Of a DNA stretch of 49,471 bases, positions 1 to 7,841 are shown one piece after another. The stretch is taken from assembly GCF_021129155.1 (NCBI RefSeq), contig NZ_JAJOMC010000033.1, forward strand, positions 1 to 49,471, in the 5' to 3' direction. Numbering within the stretch: the first letter of the stretch is position 1; each line of letters begins with the position of its first letter. Below the pieces are notes generated by a model, which saw nothing but the letters and a program-made list of their open reading frames with translations, had not been told where the DNA came from and did no database searches. This DNA is from Arthrobacter sp. AK04 (GTDB taxonomy: Bacteria; Actinomycetota; Actinomycetes; Actinomycetales; Micrococcaceae). The position numbers and the translations under genes are program-made.

Positions 1-148
1 GCTGCCAGAACCTCTGAACAACCTCGGCCACCAACCGATTCGAGAACACCGCCATGGAAATCAACACCCCTCAATAGTCAGGTGTTGCAATCACCGCATG
101 AAGCCAAGCCCCCAAAAGGACATGTGCTGCTACCCAGTTGGAGGGAAA

Positions 149-1303
149 ATGGGTGGCATGGGCAAAGGCCGGGTCCGCAGGTGTAGGGGCATTGCGGCAG
201 CCCTGTGCGTGGTCCTGCTGGCCGGATCCTCTGCCGGCTGCATCGGCGGGCCGGACCCGCCTGAGCCGGAGCCGCCCGCAGCCTTTGCGCTGCTGGAGGA
301 TTTCAGCGCGAGGATGCTGGCCGAAGGAGCCCCTGCCGTCCTGATCGCCGCCAGGAACGGGACCACCACCTGGACCCATGCCGCCGGCGTACGGAGCCTG
401 GAATCCGGCGAGCCGGCCACTGTGTCCGATCCCGTCCGCGTAGGCGGCATCACAGAATCCTTCATCGCAGCCTCGGTGATGAAACTTGCAGCGGAGGGCA
501 GGCTGGACCTGGACAGCCAGGCAAGCCGCTACCTGCCGGAGTTTGGAAACGTCCTCCATCCACCCGGCCCCGTGAGCGTCCGGCAGCTCCTGACCCACGA
601 ATCCGGGATCCCCGACTTTACGGTCCCCCTGCTGGCGTCCGGAAGCTGGGCGGAGACGATGAACCGGCCGCTCAGCCTCGAGCAGCAGCTGGCCCTGGCG
701 GCCACCGTGCCATGGGACGGCCGGCTGGCGCGGATCTTCGACTATTCCCGCACCAACTACGCAGCGCTTGCCCTGATCGTTGAACGGCTCCGCGGCGAGG
801 GGATCGAGGAGGTCCTGGCCGCGGACATTGCCCGCCCCCTGGGCCTGCAGGCGACCCGGATGGGCGGTCCCCCGCCCACGGGAATGGTCCACGGGTACGT
901 CACCCTCGAGGGCAGGCGCACGGATGCCAGCATGCCGGCCTGGCAGGCGGAGTCGCCCTCCACCGGGGCCGTGTCCACGGTGGAGGAGGTGAACAGGTTT
1001 TACGCTGCACTGCTGCAGGGCAGGCTGCTTCCCCCGGACAGCGTGACGGCCATGAAGGGCGGCTACTCGCAGTACTACGGCTTTGCCCTTCGGCGCTGGA
1101 ACAACACCTGCAACAACCGCTTCTACTACGGCCTGCCCGGTGACACCGACGGCTACGGAATGATCACCATGACCAGCGAGGACGGCAGGAGCCAGCTGGC
1201 GATATCGGTCGCCTACCCTCCCGCGCCGCCCACCCTTGAGTCAAACCCGCTGATCCATGAGATGCAGGATGTTGCACAGGAAGCCCTCAACAGCCTGTGC
1301 TGA
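149..1303 (+). CDS. Serine-hydrolase (beta-lactamase/DD-peptidase fold) lipoprotein, probably catalytically dead
   Basis: 384 aa. A basic N-terminus and hydrophobic stretch end in a lipobox-like SSAGC with Cys31, so it is probably a membrane-anchored lipoprotein. The body aligns by eye with the class C beta-lactamase-related family (Pfam Beta-lactamase): the RQLLTHESGIPDF segment around 145-157 is the usual LLxHTSGxPD. The catalytic motifs are altered. The SxxK site (usually RIGSxTK) reads RVGGITE, with Gly100 for Ser and Glu103 for Lys. YSN is YSR (199-201). The late HxG is YYG (326-328). A binding or sensing role is inferred. ATG 149 follows GGAGGG at 140-145. Alternatives are ATG 98 and ATG 158, and the frame stays open to the window start, so the N-terminus is not certain. 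Confidence 0.8.
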   Translation: MGGMGKGRVRRCRGIAAALCVVLLAGSSAGCIGGPDPPEPEPPAAFALLEDFSARMLAEGAPAVLIAARNGTTTWTHAAGVRSLESGEPATVSDPVRVGGITESFIAASVMKLAAEGRLDLDSQASRYLPEFGNVLHPPGPVSVRQLLTHESGIPDFTVPLLASGSWAETMNRPLSLEQQLALAATVPWDGRLARIFDYSRTNYAALALIVERLRGEGIEEVLAADIARPLGLQATRMGGPPPTGMVHGYVTLEGRRTDASMPAWQAESPSTGAVSTVEEVNRFYAALLQGRLLPPDSVTAMKGGYSQYYGFALRRWNNTCNNRFYYGLPGDTDGYGMITMTSEDGRSQLAISVAYPPAPPTLESNPLIHEMQDVAQEALNSLC

Positions 1304-1345
1304 GGGCCTCCTGTCGGGCTTCCCGCCTGGGAGTCCGTTTGGGGC

Positions 1346-2527
1346 TTAGGCCCCCGGGTTCAGGACCACTTTGATGCAGCCGTCCTCTTTCTTCTGGAAC
1401 TTCTCGTACAGGGCGGGCGCGCCTTCCAGCCCCGAACGGTGGGTGACCAGGTCCATCACGCCCAGCGGATCGGCGTCGTCCTCCACCAGGGGCAGGAGCT
1501 CGTCAGTCCAGCGGCGGACGTTGCACTGCCCCATCCGGACCTGGATCTGCTTGTCGAACATGGTCAGCAACGGCATGGGGCTGGCGGTCCCGCCATAGAC
1601 GCCGCTCAGGGACAGCGTCCCGCCGCGGCGGACGGCATCGATGGAGGTGTGGAGTGCGGCGAGGCGGTCCACCCCGGCGGTCTCCATCGCCTTTTGCGCC
1701 AGCTTGTCCGGCAGGAGTCCGAGGGCCTGGTGGGCGAAGCCGGCAACAGGGGAACCATGGGCTTCCATGCCGACGGCGTCAATCACCGCATCCGGGCCCC
1801 TTCCGGCTGTCATCTCCCGCAGCTGGTCCGCCACGCCCTTGCCGTAGTCGAGTGTTTCGACGCCGTGCCGTTCCGCCATCGCGCGGCGTTCGGGGACTGG
1901 ATCCACACCAATGACCCGGAGCCCCCGCTGGACGCCGATCCGTGTGGCGAACTGACCGACGGGTCCCAGGCCGAACACAGCCAGGGTTCCTCCGGCCGGG
2001 ACGTCCGCGTATTCCACGCCTTGCCAGGCGGTGGGGAGGATGTCCGAGAGGAACAGGTACCGCTCGTCCGGAAGCTCACTCCCCACTTTCACCGGGCCGT
2101 AATCGGCATGCGGCACGCGCAAATATTCGGCCTGGCCGCCGGGAACAGAACCGTACAGTTCCGAGAAGCCAAAGAGGGCTGCGCCGGAACCCTTGCTCTT
2201 GACCTGGGTGGTTTCGCACTGGGACTGCAGGCCCAGCCCGCACATGAAACAGTGGCCGCAGGAGATGTTGAAGGGAACCACCACACGGTCGCCCTTGCGG
2301 AGGTTGGTGACAGCGCTGCCCACCTCTTCAACGATGCCCATCGGTTCATGGCCGATCACGTCGCCCTTGTGCATGTACGGCCCCAGGACCTCGTACAGGT
2401 GCAGGTCCGAGCCGCAGATGGCCGTGGAGGTAATGCGGACAATGGCATCGGTGGGTTCCTGGATCACGGGATCAGGTACTTCTTCCACGCTTACCGAGCC
2501 TTTTCCTTGCCAGGTCAGTGCTTTCAC
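1346..2527 (-). CDS. Zinc-dependent alcohol dehydrogenase, formaldehyde-dehydrogenase-like
   Basis: 393 aa medium-chain dehydrogenase. Catalytic zinc ligands are visible as Cys38 (ICGSD) and His60-Glu61 (IGHEP). The structural zinc lobe has Cys90, Cys93, Cys96 and Cys104. A Rossmann GLGPVG lies at 186-191. The long insert and the DAVGMEAHG segment match the glutathione-independent formaldehyde dehydrogenase-like subgroup, which uses NAD(P) to oxidise alcohols or aldehydes. The true substrate cannot be read from sequence. The start is GTG, preceded by GGAAGG six bases upstream. It diverges from the 82-aa gene at 2697 and seems monocistronic. Confidence 0.9.
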   Translation of the reverse strand: MKALTWQGKGSVSVEEVPDPVIQEPTDAIVRITSTAICGSDLHLYEVLGPYMHKGDVIGHEPMGIVEEVGSAVTNLRKGDRVVVPFNISCGHCFMCGLGLQSQCETTQVKSKGSGAALFGFSELYGSVPGGQAEYLRVPHADYGPVKVGSELPDERYLFLSDILPTAWQGVEYADVPAGGTLAVFGLGPVGQFATRIGVQRGLRVIGVDPVPERRAMAERHGVETLDYGKGVADQLREMTAGRGPDAVIDAVGMEAHGSPVAGFAHQALGLLPDKLAQKAMETAGVDRLAALHTSIDAVRRGGTLSLSGVYGGTASPMPLLTMFDKQIQVRMGQCNVRRWTDELLPLVEDDADPLGVMDLVTHRSGLEGAPALYEKFQKKEDGCIKVVLNPGA

Positions 2528-2625
2528 GATTCGCCTTCCGGTGGTGTTGCCTTCTGTCCGGGCCGGAGCCCATAGATCGACGGTATCGGCTTCGGCAGAA
2601 AAAAGTAAGCAAGCTGACTAAAGTC

Positions 2626-2654
2626 TTGTCCTTGTGGCCCGGGGCTTCTAGCGT
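2626..2654 (+). promoter_or_regulatory. Candidate promoter for the 82-aa gene
   Basis: TTGTCC (2626-2631), a 17-base spacer, then TAGCGT (2649-2654), in the intergenic region between the divergent genes at 2527 and 2697. The spacing is ideal and the boxes are moderate matches. Confidence 0.35.
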
Positions 2655-2696
2655 AGGAAGGGCCAGATCCCAAGAAACGCGCGAAAGAGGAACGCC

Positions 2697-2945
2697 ATGA
2701 CGCTCTACCAGCCGGAACCGGTTGAGATCTCTACCCGCATGCGGCCCGGCGAGTGGACGGAAGAGAGCCTGGAGGCACTCGTTGGCACGTACCACACCCG
2801 GATCATGGAGATGGGCGCCAATATGGCGGAAGTGAGCACGGCCATTGAGCGGAACGACGACGGGTCAGTCAAGGTGGCCGTGGTGTGGAACAAGCCCGCG
2901 AACGCCGGCGACGAGGACGCCGTCACCGGTGGGCAAACGGTCTGA
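2697..2945 (+). CDS. Small hypothetical protein
   Basis: 82 aa, no family recognised. The sequence is soluble, with mixed charge, and opens with an YQPEP segment. A central helix-prone stretch (about 21-50) contains EESLEALV and AEVSTAIERN. There is no signal peptide or membrane segment. ATG 2697 has an AGAGGA-like ribosome site seven bases upstream, and third positions are strongly G/C, both of which support real coding. It sits alone between a divergent alcohol dehydrogenase and a convergent HAD phosphatase. No function is proposed. Confidence 0.7.
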   Translation: MTLYQPEPVEISTRMRPGEWTEESLEALVGTYHTRIMEMGANMAEVSTAIERNDDGSVKVAVVWNKPANAGDEDAVTGGQTV

Positions 2946-2964
2946 GCGGGACTCAGTGCAGTCC

Positions 2965-3672
2965 TTATGTACTGGCGAGCAGCCTGCCAAGGGCGCTTGA
3001 GGGCAGGTTCCGCAGGAGGTCCCGGGGGCCTTCGTAGACCTCTACCGCCCCAGCATCCCGGAGTTCACCGGCGCTGACCCCGCCGCAGGTCACGCCGATC
3101 GCCGGGATTTCCAGTGCCGCCGCGGCCTGCATGTCCCAGACGGCGTCCCCGATATAGATGGCGTCCGCGGCCTGGACGTTGATGGCCTCCAGGGCGGCCA
3201 CCAGGATGTCCGGGGCCGGCTTGCTGTTTTTCGCGTCATTGGCGCTGGTGGCGGCGTCAATAAAGGCTTCCGCGTCCAGGATGGACTTCATGACCTCCAG
3301 GTCCTTCCTACGCGCTGAAGAGGCCAGCGCAACGGCCAGCCCTCCGGTGTGGCACTGGGCCAGCAGGTCCTTCGCCCCGTCCAAGGCCCGCAGCGATGGC
3401 CAGTGGGACGCGTAAAGCGCCCCGTGGCTGGCCAGGATCTCCGGGTCGAGGGCGCGGTCCCGCCCTTCGGGCAGGAGGCTGTCCACCAGGCGGTCGCCGC
3501 CCATGCCCACGTGACGGTGGATGGAGGCCATCGGGACGTCGTAGCCCTGCTGCCGGAAGGCGCCCCACCAGGAAACCGTGTGGATGTAGGACGAATCGAT
3601 CAGGGTGCCGTCAACATCAAAAAGAACCCCCCGGCGTCGCCCGCCAGGGGGTACAAGGCTGTGGGGTGCCAT
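2965..3672 (-). CDS. HAD-superfamily hydrolase (phosphoglycolate phosphatase / beta-phosphoglucomutase-like)
   Basis: 235 aa. Motif I is FDVDGTLID near residue 18, with the nucleophile Asp and acid/base Asp present. A helical cap (about 30-90) follows. Motif II is the ALASSAR segment, Lys of motif III is in NSKPAPD, and motif IV is IGDAVWDMQAA. This is the usual length and order for small-molecule phosphatases of subfamily IA. The ATG overlaps by one base the stop of the upstream DUF1508-like gene (TGATG), so the two are probably translationally coupled. The substrate is unknown. Confidence 0.88.
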   Translation of the reverse strand: MAPHSLVPPGGRRRGVLFDVDGTLIDSSYIHTVSWWGAFRQQGYDVPMASIHRHVGMGGDRLVDSLLPEGRDRALDPEILASHGALYASHWPSLRALDGAKDLLAQCHTGGLAVALASSARRKDLEVMKSILDAEAFIDAATSANDAKNSKPAPDILVAALEAINVQAADAIYIGDAVWDMQAAAALEIPAIGVTCGGVSAGELRDAGAVEVYEGPRDLLRNLPSSALGRLLAST

Positions 3673-3962
3673 CAGCTGACCGCTGCCCGCTTTGCCGCCG
3701 GCGCCTTCTTCTGGCGGGCCGCGTCTTCCTTTGCGGTACTTACCGGGCGGACGCGCTCCCGGAGGACCGTTCCTGCGCCGCCGTGGCTCTTGTCCCGGAT
3801 CAGCCCGGTCCCGGCAATTTCCCGCGCCATGGCCACACCGGCAACGGCAGCCCTCTTCGTGGGAAAGGTGACCGAGATGGCCATCAGGCTCCCGGCTCCA
3901 TCCAACATCCTTACCCTGTAGCCGCCGTCAGGCGCATCCACGAGCTCAAAATACCCGGCCAT
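3672..3962 (-). CDS. DUF1508 (YegP)-like small protein
   Basis: 96 aa from ATG 3962, chosen because GGAGGAG lies seven bases upstream; an in-frame ATG at 4010 has no such site. The N-terminal GYFELVDAPDGGYRVRMLD resembles the DUF1508/YegP fold (GYFELYKDxxGxYRFRL), a small beta-rich domain of unknown role. Only one repeat is present. The tail from about 70 is Lys/Ala/Arg-rich (KKAPAAKRAA), which suggests nucleic-acid contact, but that is inference. Its stop overlaps the HAD gene start by one base. Confidence 0.75.
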   Translation of the reverse strand: MAGYFELVDAPDGGYRVRMLDGAGSLMAISVTFPTKRAAVAGVAMAREIAGTGLIRDKSHGGAGTVLRERVRPVSTAKEDAARQKKAPAAKRAAVS

Positions 3963-4021
3963 TCGTATCACTCCTCCATCAGTCACCGCGTTGTGCTTTG
4001 TCAGGAGCACTGAGGTGTTAG

Positions 4022-4033
4022 TAAGTATACTTA
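4022..4033 (-). promoter_or_regulatory. Perfect 12-bp palindrome over the -10 box of the DUF1508-HAD operon
   Basis: TAAGTATACTTA reads the same on both strands and contains TATACT, a near-consensus -10 for the minus-strand gene starting at 3962, giving a leader of about 55 bases. The -35 is weak (TTCTCC at 17 bases). The palindrome may be an operator for an unknown repressor. Confidence 0.45.
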
Positions 4034-4073
4034 TCTCTTCTGCGAAGGAGAAGCCACCCCTGGCCGCGCCGCC

Positions 4074-5882
4074 TCAGCACGGTCCCGCCGTCTCCGGCGG
4101 AATGGGGGTGTCACTTCGCCGAACCGTATCCTGATGCAGCTCCAGGGCGCTAGTCACAAGGGCAAAGTGGCTGAAGGCCTGCGGGGTGTTGCCCAGCTGC
4201 CGGCCCGCCTTCACCGCCCATTCCTCACTCAGCAGGCCGACGTCGTTCCGCAGTTCCAGCAGCCGCTCGAAGAGTTCCCGGGATTCCTGGTGCCGGCCCG
4301 CACCCAGAAGTGCCTCCACCAGCCAAAAGGAGCAGGCCAGGAAAACGCCCTCATCCCCCGGCAGGCCGTCGTCGCTCTCTGCGGGACGGTACCGCAGGAC
4401 GAACCCGTCCTCGGTGAGCTCGCGCTGGACCGCATCGATGGTCCCGATCACCCGGGGATCATCCGGCGGCAGGAAGCCGACGCGCGGGATCAGGAGGAGG
4501 CTGGCATCGAGCTCCGGCCGGCCATAGGACTGGACAAAGGTGTTGCGGGCCGCGTCAAACCCGTTGGCCATGACGTCCTGGTGGATGGTGTCCCGCAGCC
4601 GCTCCCAACGCTCCACCGGTCCTGGCAGCCCGGACTCCCGGACGCCTTTGACCATCCGGTCCGCGGCCACCCAGGCCATCACTTTGGAGTGAGTGAAATG
4701 GCGGCGGGGTCCGCGCATCTCCCACAGCCCGTTGTCCGGCTGGTCCCAGATCTTCTCAAGGTGCTCCATCAAGGAAAGCTGGACGTCCCATGATTCATCC
4801 GGATGGGTCAGCAGCGAGTTCCGGGTCAGTGCCAGGCAGTCCAGCACCTCTCCCCATACGTCGAGCTGCAGCTGCTCCGCCGCTCCGTTGCCGATGCGCA
4901 CCGGCGACGAATTTTCGTAGCCCTTCAGCCACGGCAGCTCCATCTCCGGCAGGCGGCGCTCCCCGTGGATGCCGTACATGATCTGCAGGTCGGCGGGGTC
5001 GCCGGCCACCGCGCGGAGCAGCCAGTCCCGCCAGGCTGCCGCTTCGGCGGTGTAGCCGGCAGCCATGAGGGCCTGCAGCGTCATGGTGGCGTCCCGCAGC
5101 CAGCAGTACCGGTAGTCCCAGTTGCGCGGACCGCCCAGCTGCTCGGGCAGGGACGTGGTCACGGCCGCCACGATTCCGCCGGTAGGGGCGTAGGTCAGCG
5201 CCTTCAGGGTCACCAGGGACCGCATCACCGCTTCCTGGTACTTCCCCTTCACGGTGCACTGGGAAGACCAGCCGCGCCAGAAGGCAGAGGTGGTACCAAG
5301 GACTTCTTCAGCGTCCACGCTGTGCGGCCGGCCCACGTGGCTGGGGGCCCAGGTAAGGACAAACGGGACGCGTTCCCCGGCGCTGACGGTGAAGTCGCTG
5401 ACCGTATGCATGTTTTCGCCGTGAAGCGGCGCAGGGGTCACAAGATAGACGGCGTCCGGGCCGGCGATGGCGTGCAGGCCCAGCCTGTCGCTGCGAACCC
5501 AGGGAATGATGTGGCCGTAGTCAAAGCGGAGCACCAGCTCGCCGTGCATCCTGACGCTCCCGCTGACGCCCTCAACTATGCGGACGATGTCCGCCACGGA
5601 GTCGCGGGGCGGCATGAAATCAATGACGCGCACCGTTCCTTCAGGTGTTTCCCATTCCGTCTCCAACACCAGGGTGCCGTCCCGGTAGCGCCGGCGGGTG
5701 CACTGCCCGGCGCCTTCGGGGGCCAGCAGCCAGCGCCCTGCGTCGGGGGTGTCCAGCAGGGCATTGAAGCAGGCCGGGGAATCGAAGCGGGGAAGGCACA
5801 GCCAGTCGATGGAGCCTTCCTTGCTGATCAAAGCCCCGGTTTGGAGGTCGCCAACAACTGCATAATCCTCGATGCGCGCCAT
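4074..5882 (-). CDS. Glycoside hydrolase family 15 protein (glucoamylase/trehalase-like)
   Basis: 602 aa. The N-terminus (RIEDYAVVGDLQTGALISKEGSIDWLC) is the typical opening of bacterial GH15 beta-sandwich domains. The (alpha/alpha)6 catalytic half carries WLRDATMTLQALM, the GNGAAEQLQLDVWGEV segment, and near the end LSEEWAVKAG followed by LGNTPQAFSHFALV. The Glu-rich LSEE region holds the probable general base. No signal peptide is present, so it is probably cytoplasmic and acts on alpha-glucans or trehalose-type substrates. ATG 5882 is preferred over 5963 because the family motif starts there and AAGGA precedes it. It diverges from the DUF72 gene. Confidence 0.88.
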   Translation of the reverse strand: MARIEDYAVVGDLQTGALISKEGSIDWLCLPRFDSPACFNALLDTPDAGRWLLAPEGAGQCTRRRYRDGTLVLETEWETPEGTVRVIDFMPPRDSVADIVRIVEGVSGSVRMHGELVLRFDYGHIIPWVRSDRLGLHAIAGPDAVYLVTPAPLHGENMHTVSDFTVSAGERVPFVLTWAPSHVGRPHSVDAEEVLGTTSAFWRGWSSQCTVKGKYQEAVMRSLVTLKALTYAPTGGIVAAVTTSLPEQLGGPRNWDYRYCWLRDATMTLQALMAAGYTAEAAAWRDWLLRAVAGDPADLQIMYGIHGERRLPEMELPWLKGYENSSPVRIGNGAAEQLQLDVWGEVLDCLALTRNSLLTHPDESWDVQLSLMEHLEKIWDQPDNGLWEMRGPRRHFTHSKVMAWVAADRMVKGVRESGLPGPVERWERLRDTIHQDVMANGFDAARNTFVQSYGRPELDASLLLIPRVGFLPPDDPRVIGTIDAVQRELTEDGFVLRYRPAESDDGLPGDEGVFLACSFWLVEALLGAGRHQESRELFERLLELRNDVGLLSEEWAVKAGRQLGNTPQAFSHFALVTSALELHQDTVRRSDTPIPPETAGPC

Positions 5883-5931
5883 GTCCTTACACTGCCACAG
5901 TCCGCCCCGCGGCGATGGGCACGATTCGATG

Positions 5932-5943
5932 TAGCCTGCAGTC
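5932..5943 (+). promoter_or_regulatory. -10 box for a probable leaderless mRNA (DUF72 gene)
   Basis: TAGCCT at 5932-5937 is followed by exactly six bases and then ATG 5944, with no ribosome-binding site. This places the expected transcription start on the ATG. The same arrangement occurs before 6741, 12253 and 18603. Confidence 0.5.
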
Positions 5944-6675
5944 ATGGCAGTCCACATCGGCACCTCCGGCTGGAGTTACGACCACTGGGAGAACGTCCTC
6001 TATCCGCCCGGGCTCCCGGCGAAGGACAGGCTCCAGCATTACGTCGGGCGGTTCAGCACTGTGGAACTCAATGCCAGCTTCTACCGCTGGCCGCGGGACA
6101 CCACCTTTGCAGGCTGGAACCGGCGCTTGCCTGACGGATTCAGCATGTCGGTCAAGGCCCCGCGTGGCCTGACCCACGCCCGGAAGCTGTACCAGCCGGA
6201 GGTGTGGGTGGAGCGCATTGAACGGTGCTGGCACGAGCTCGGCGACAAGCGGGCAGTCCTCCTGGTCCAGTTGCCGCCCGGCATGGAACGCGACGACGCC
6301 CGGCTGGACTATTTCCTGGCCAGGATTCCGGAATGGATCCGGGTGGCTGTGGAGTTCCGGCACCCCAGCTGGGACTGCGATGATGTGTACGCGCTGCTGG
6401 AGCGGCACCAGGCCGCCTACTGCATCATGAGCGGCGCCAACCTCCCCTGCATCCTGCGCACTACGGCCCCCTTCACGTACGTGCGGCTGCACGGCCCCGA
6501 CCACCAGCACCTCTACGCAGGCTCCTACTCGGATACGGACCTGCACTGGTGGGCAGACCGGATCCGCGAGTGGTCCGGCAGCGGCCTGGACGTCTATGCC
6601 TATTTCAATAACGACGGCGGCGGCCACGCCGTGCGCAACGCTGAGACCCTGCGGTGGATCCTTGGGGAAGGGTGA
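5944..6675 (+). CDS. DUF72 (YecE-like) family protein
   Basis: 243 aa. The opening HIGTSGWSYDHW is the DUF72 signature (GTSGWxYxxW), and later segments FSVKAPR-like (SMSVKAPRGLTHA), VAVEFRHPSW and YVRLHGPD are family landmarks of this TIM-barrel-like domain. The closing YAYFNNDGGGHAVRNA is also typical. The function of the family is unsettled. No membrane segment is seen. It lacks a Shine-Dalgarno and may be translated from a leaderless transcript. The App1 gene follows on the same strand after 65 bases. Confidence 0.9.
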   Translation: MAVHIGTSGWSYDHWENVLYPPGLPAKDRLQHYVGRFSTVELNASFYRWPRDTTFAGWNRRLPDGFSMSVKAPRGLTHARKLYQPEVWVERIERCWHELGDKRAVLLVQLPPGMERDDARLDYFLARIPEWIRVAVEFRHPSWDCDDVYALLERHQAAYCIMSGANLPCILRTTAPFTYVRLHGPDHQHLYAGSYSDTDLHWWADRIREWSGSGLDVYAYFNNDGGGHAVRNAETLRWILGEG

Positions 6676-6740
6676 CGTCACGGAAGGGCGGCAAGGACCA
6701 GGGTAGCTCCGCGCGGTTCAGCCTGTGGCAGAGTGGTTCC

Positions 6741-7841
6741 ATGGACACGGCCCCCCAGACCCCGCCACAGAACGCAGCAACACCACCGGACCCGGACGGG
6801 AAGCACCAGCTTTCCGGCAACCCGGCGTTCAAGCTTGCCCACCGGATTTCCGACGGCGTCAACGGTGTGCGCATCCAGCTGGCCAAACGCTGGAAGTTCG
6901 TGCCGCAGACCATTGCCTACCAGGGCTACGGATCCACCAGCCTGGTGCGCGTCCTGGGCCGGGTGCTGCTGACCCAGAAGCCCATGCCCGGAAGCAAGGC
7001 AGAGCACGCAGCAAAGAACGGCAACCAGAACGTGCGCGGCTGGCGGGCCTTCACCAGCGTTCCCTTGCAGTTCACCGACGTCGAAATCACCATCGGTGAT
7101 GTTGTCACCCACGTCCGGGCGGACAGGGGCGGGCTGATCGACACGGAAGTGGCTGTCCAGCTGGAGCCCGGCTGGCACACCGCGGTCCTGCGCGCCGAGG
7201 GCACCGAGCCCGTCGAAGCCAGGATCAGGGTCATCGCACCGGACGTGAAGTTCGGGATCGTGTCCGATATTGATGACACCGTCATGGTGACGGCCCTGCC
7301 CAGGCCCTTCCTGGCCCTGTGGAACACGTTCGTGTTGAGCGAGCGGGCCCGCATGGCAACACCGGGCATGGCTGTCCTGCTGGACCGGCTCACGGTGGAG
7401 CACCCGGAAGCACCGGTGATCTACCTTTCCACCGGCCCGTGGAACGCCGCCCCCACGCTGGCACGCTTTCTGACCCGCAACATGTATCCGTCCGGGGCGC
7501 TGCTGCTCACCGACTGGGGCCTCACCCAGGACCGGTGGTTCCGCAGCGGCCAGGACCACAAGCACCGGAACCTTGAGCGGCTCGCCAAGGAATTCCCGGA
7601 CATGCAGTGGCTCCTGATCGGCGACAACGGCCAGCATGACGAAGCCATCTACTCCGGCTTCTCGCAGGAGCACCCGGACAAGGTGGCCGCGATCGCCATC
7701 CGCCAGCTGTCCGTCAGCGAATCGGTGTTCGCCGGCGGCCACTCCGAGGACGGGGACCATACCGCGTCCCAGGTCCCGTGGATCTACTCGCCGGACGGCG
7801 CCGGCATCGCCAAACAGCTCACGGCCCTGGACCTGCTCTAG
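6741..7841 (+). CDS. App1-type phosphatase domain protein (DUF2183)
   Basis: 366 aa. DIDDT at 176-180 inside FGIVSDIDDTVMVTALP is the catalytic core of the App1/DUF2183 family, a HAD-like phosphatidate phosphatase group. WNTFVLSE, YLSTGPWN and LIGDNGQHDEAIY follow in the usual order. The first 170 residues form a variable beta-rich region. ATG 6741 is preferred to 6654, because the earlier start overlaps the preceding gene. CAGAGT lies six bases before the ATG, so a leaderless mRNA is possible. Its TAG stop overlaps the stop of the convergent GH1 gene in the four bases CTAG. Confidence 0.85.
   Translation: MDTAPQTPPQNAATPPDPDGKHQLSGNPAFKLAHRISDGVNGVRIQLAKRWKFVPQTIAYQGYGSTSLVRVLGRVLLTQKPMPGSKAEHAAKNGNQNVRGWRAFTSVPLQFTDVEITIGDVVTHVRADRGGLIDTEVAVQLEPGWHTAVLRAEGTEPVEARIRVIAPDVKFGIVSDIDDTVMVTALPRPFLALWNTFVLSERARMATPGMAVLLDRLTVEHPEAPVIYLSTGPWNAAPTLARFLTRNMYPSGALLLTDWGLTQDRWFRSGQDHKHRNLERLAKEFPDMQWLLIGDNGQHDEAIYSGFSQEHPDKVAAIAIRQLSVSESVFAGGHSEDGDHTASQVPWIYSPDGAGIAKQLTALDLL

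Noticed and set aside
1..148. Possible upstream continuation of the first lipoprotein gene or the end of another gene
   Set aside because: The frame is open to base 2 but its translation has no recognisable features, and a signal peptide with a good ribosome site starts at 149. Nothing else could be supported in this stretch.
6710..6760. tRNA-like GTGGCAGAGTGGTTC sequence near 6725
   Set aside because: It resembles the 5' part of a tRNA-Ser/Leu for a few bases only; no anticodon or T arms follow and it lies at the App1 start.
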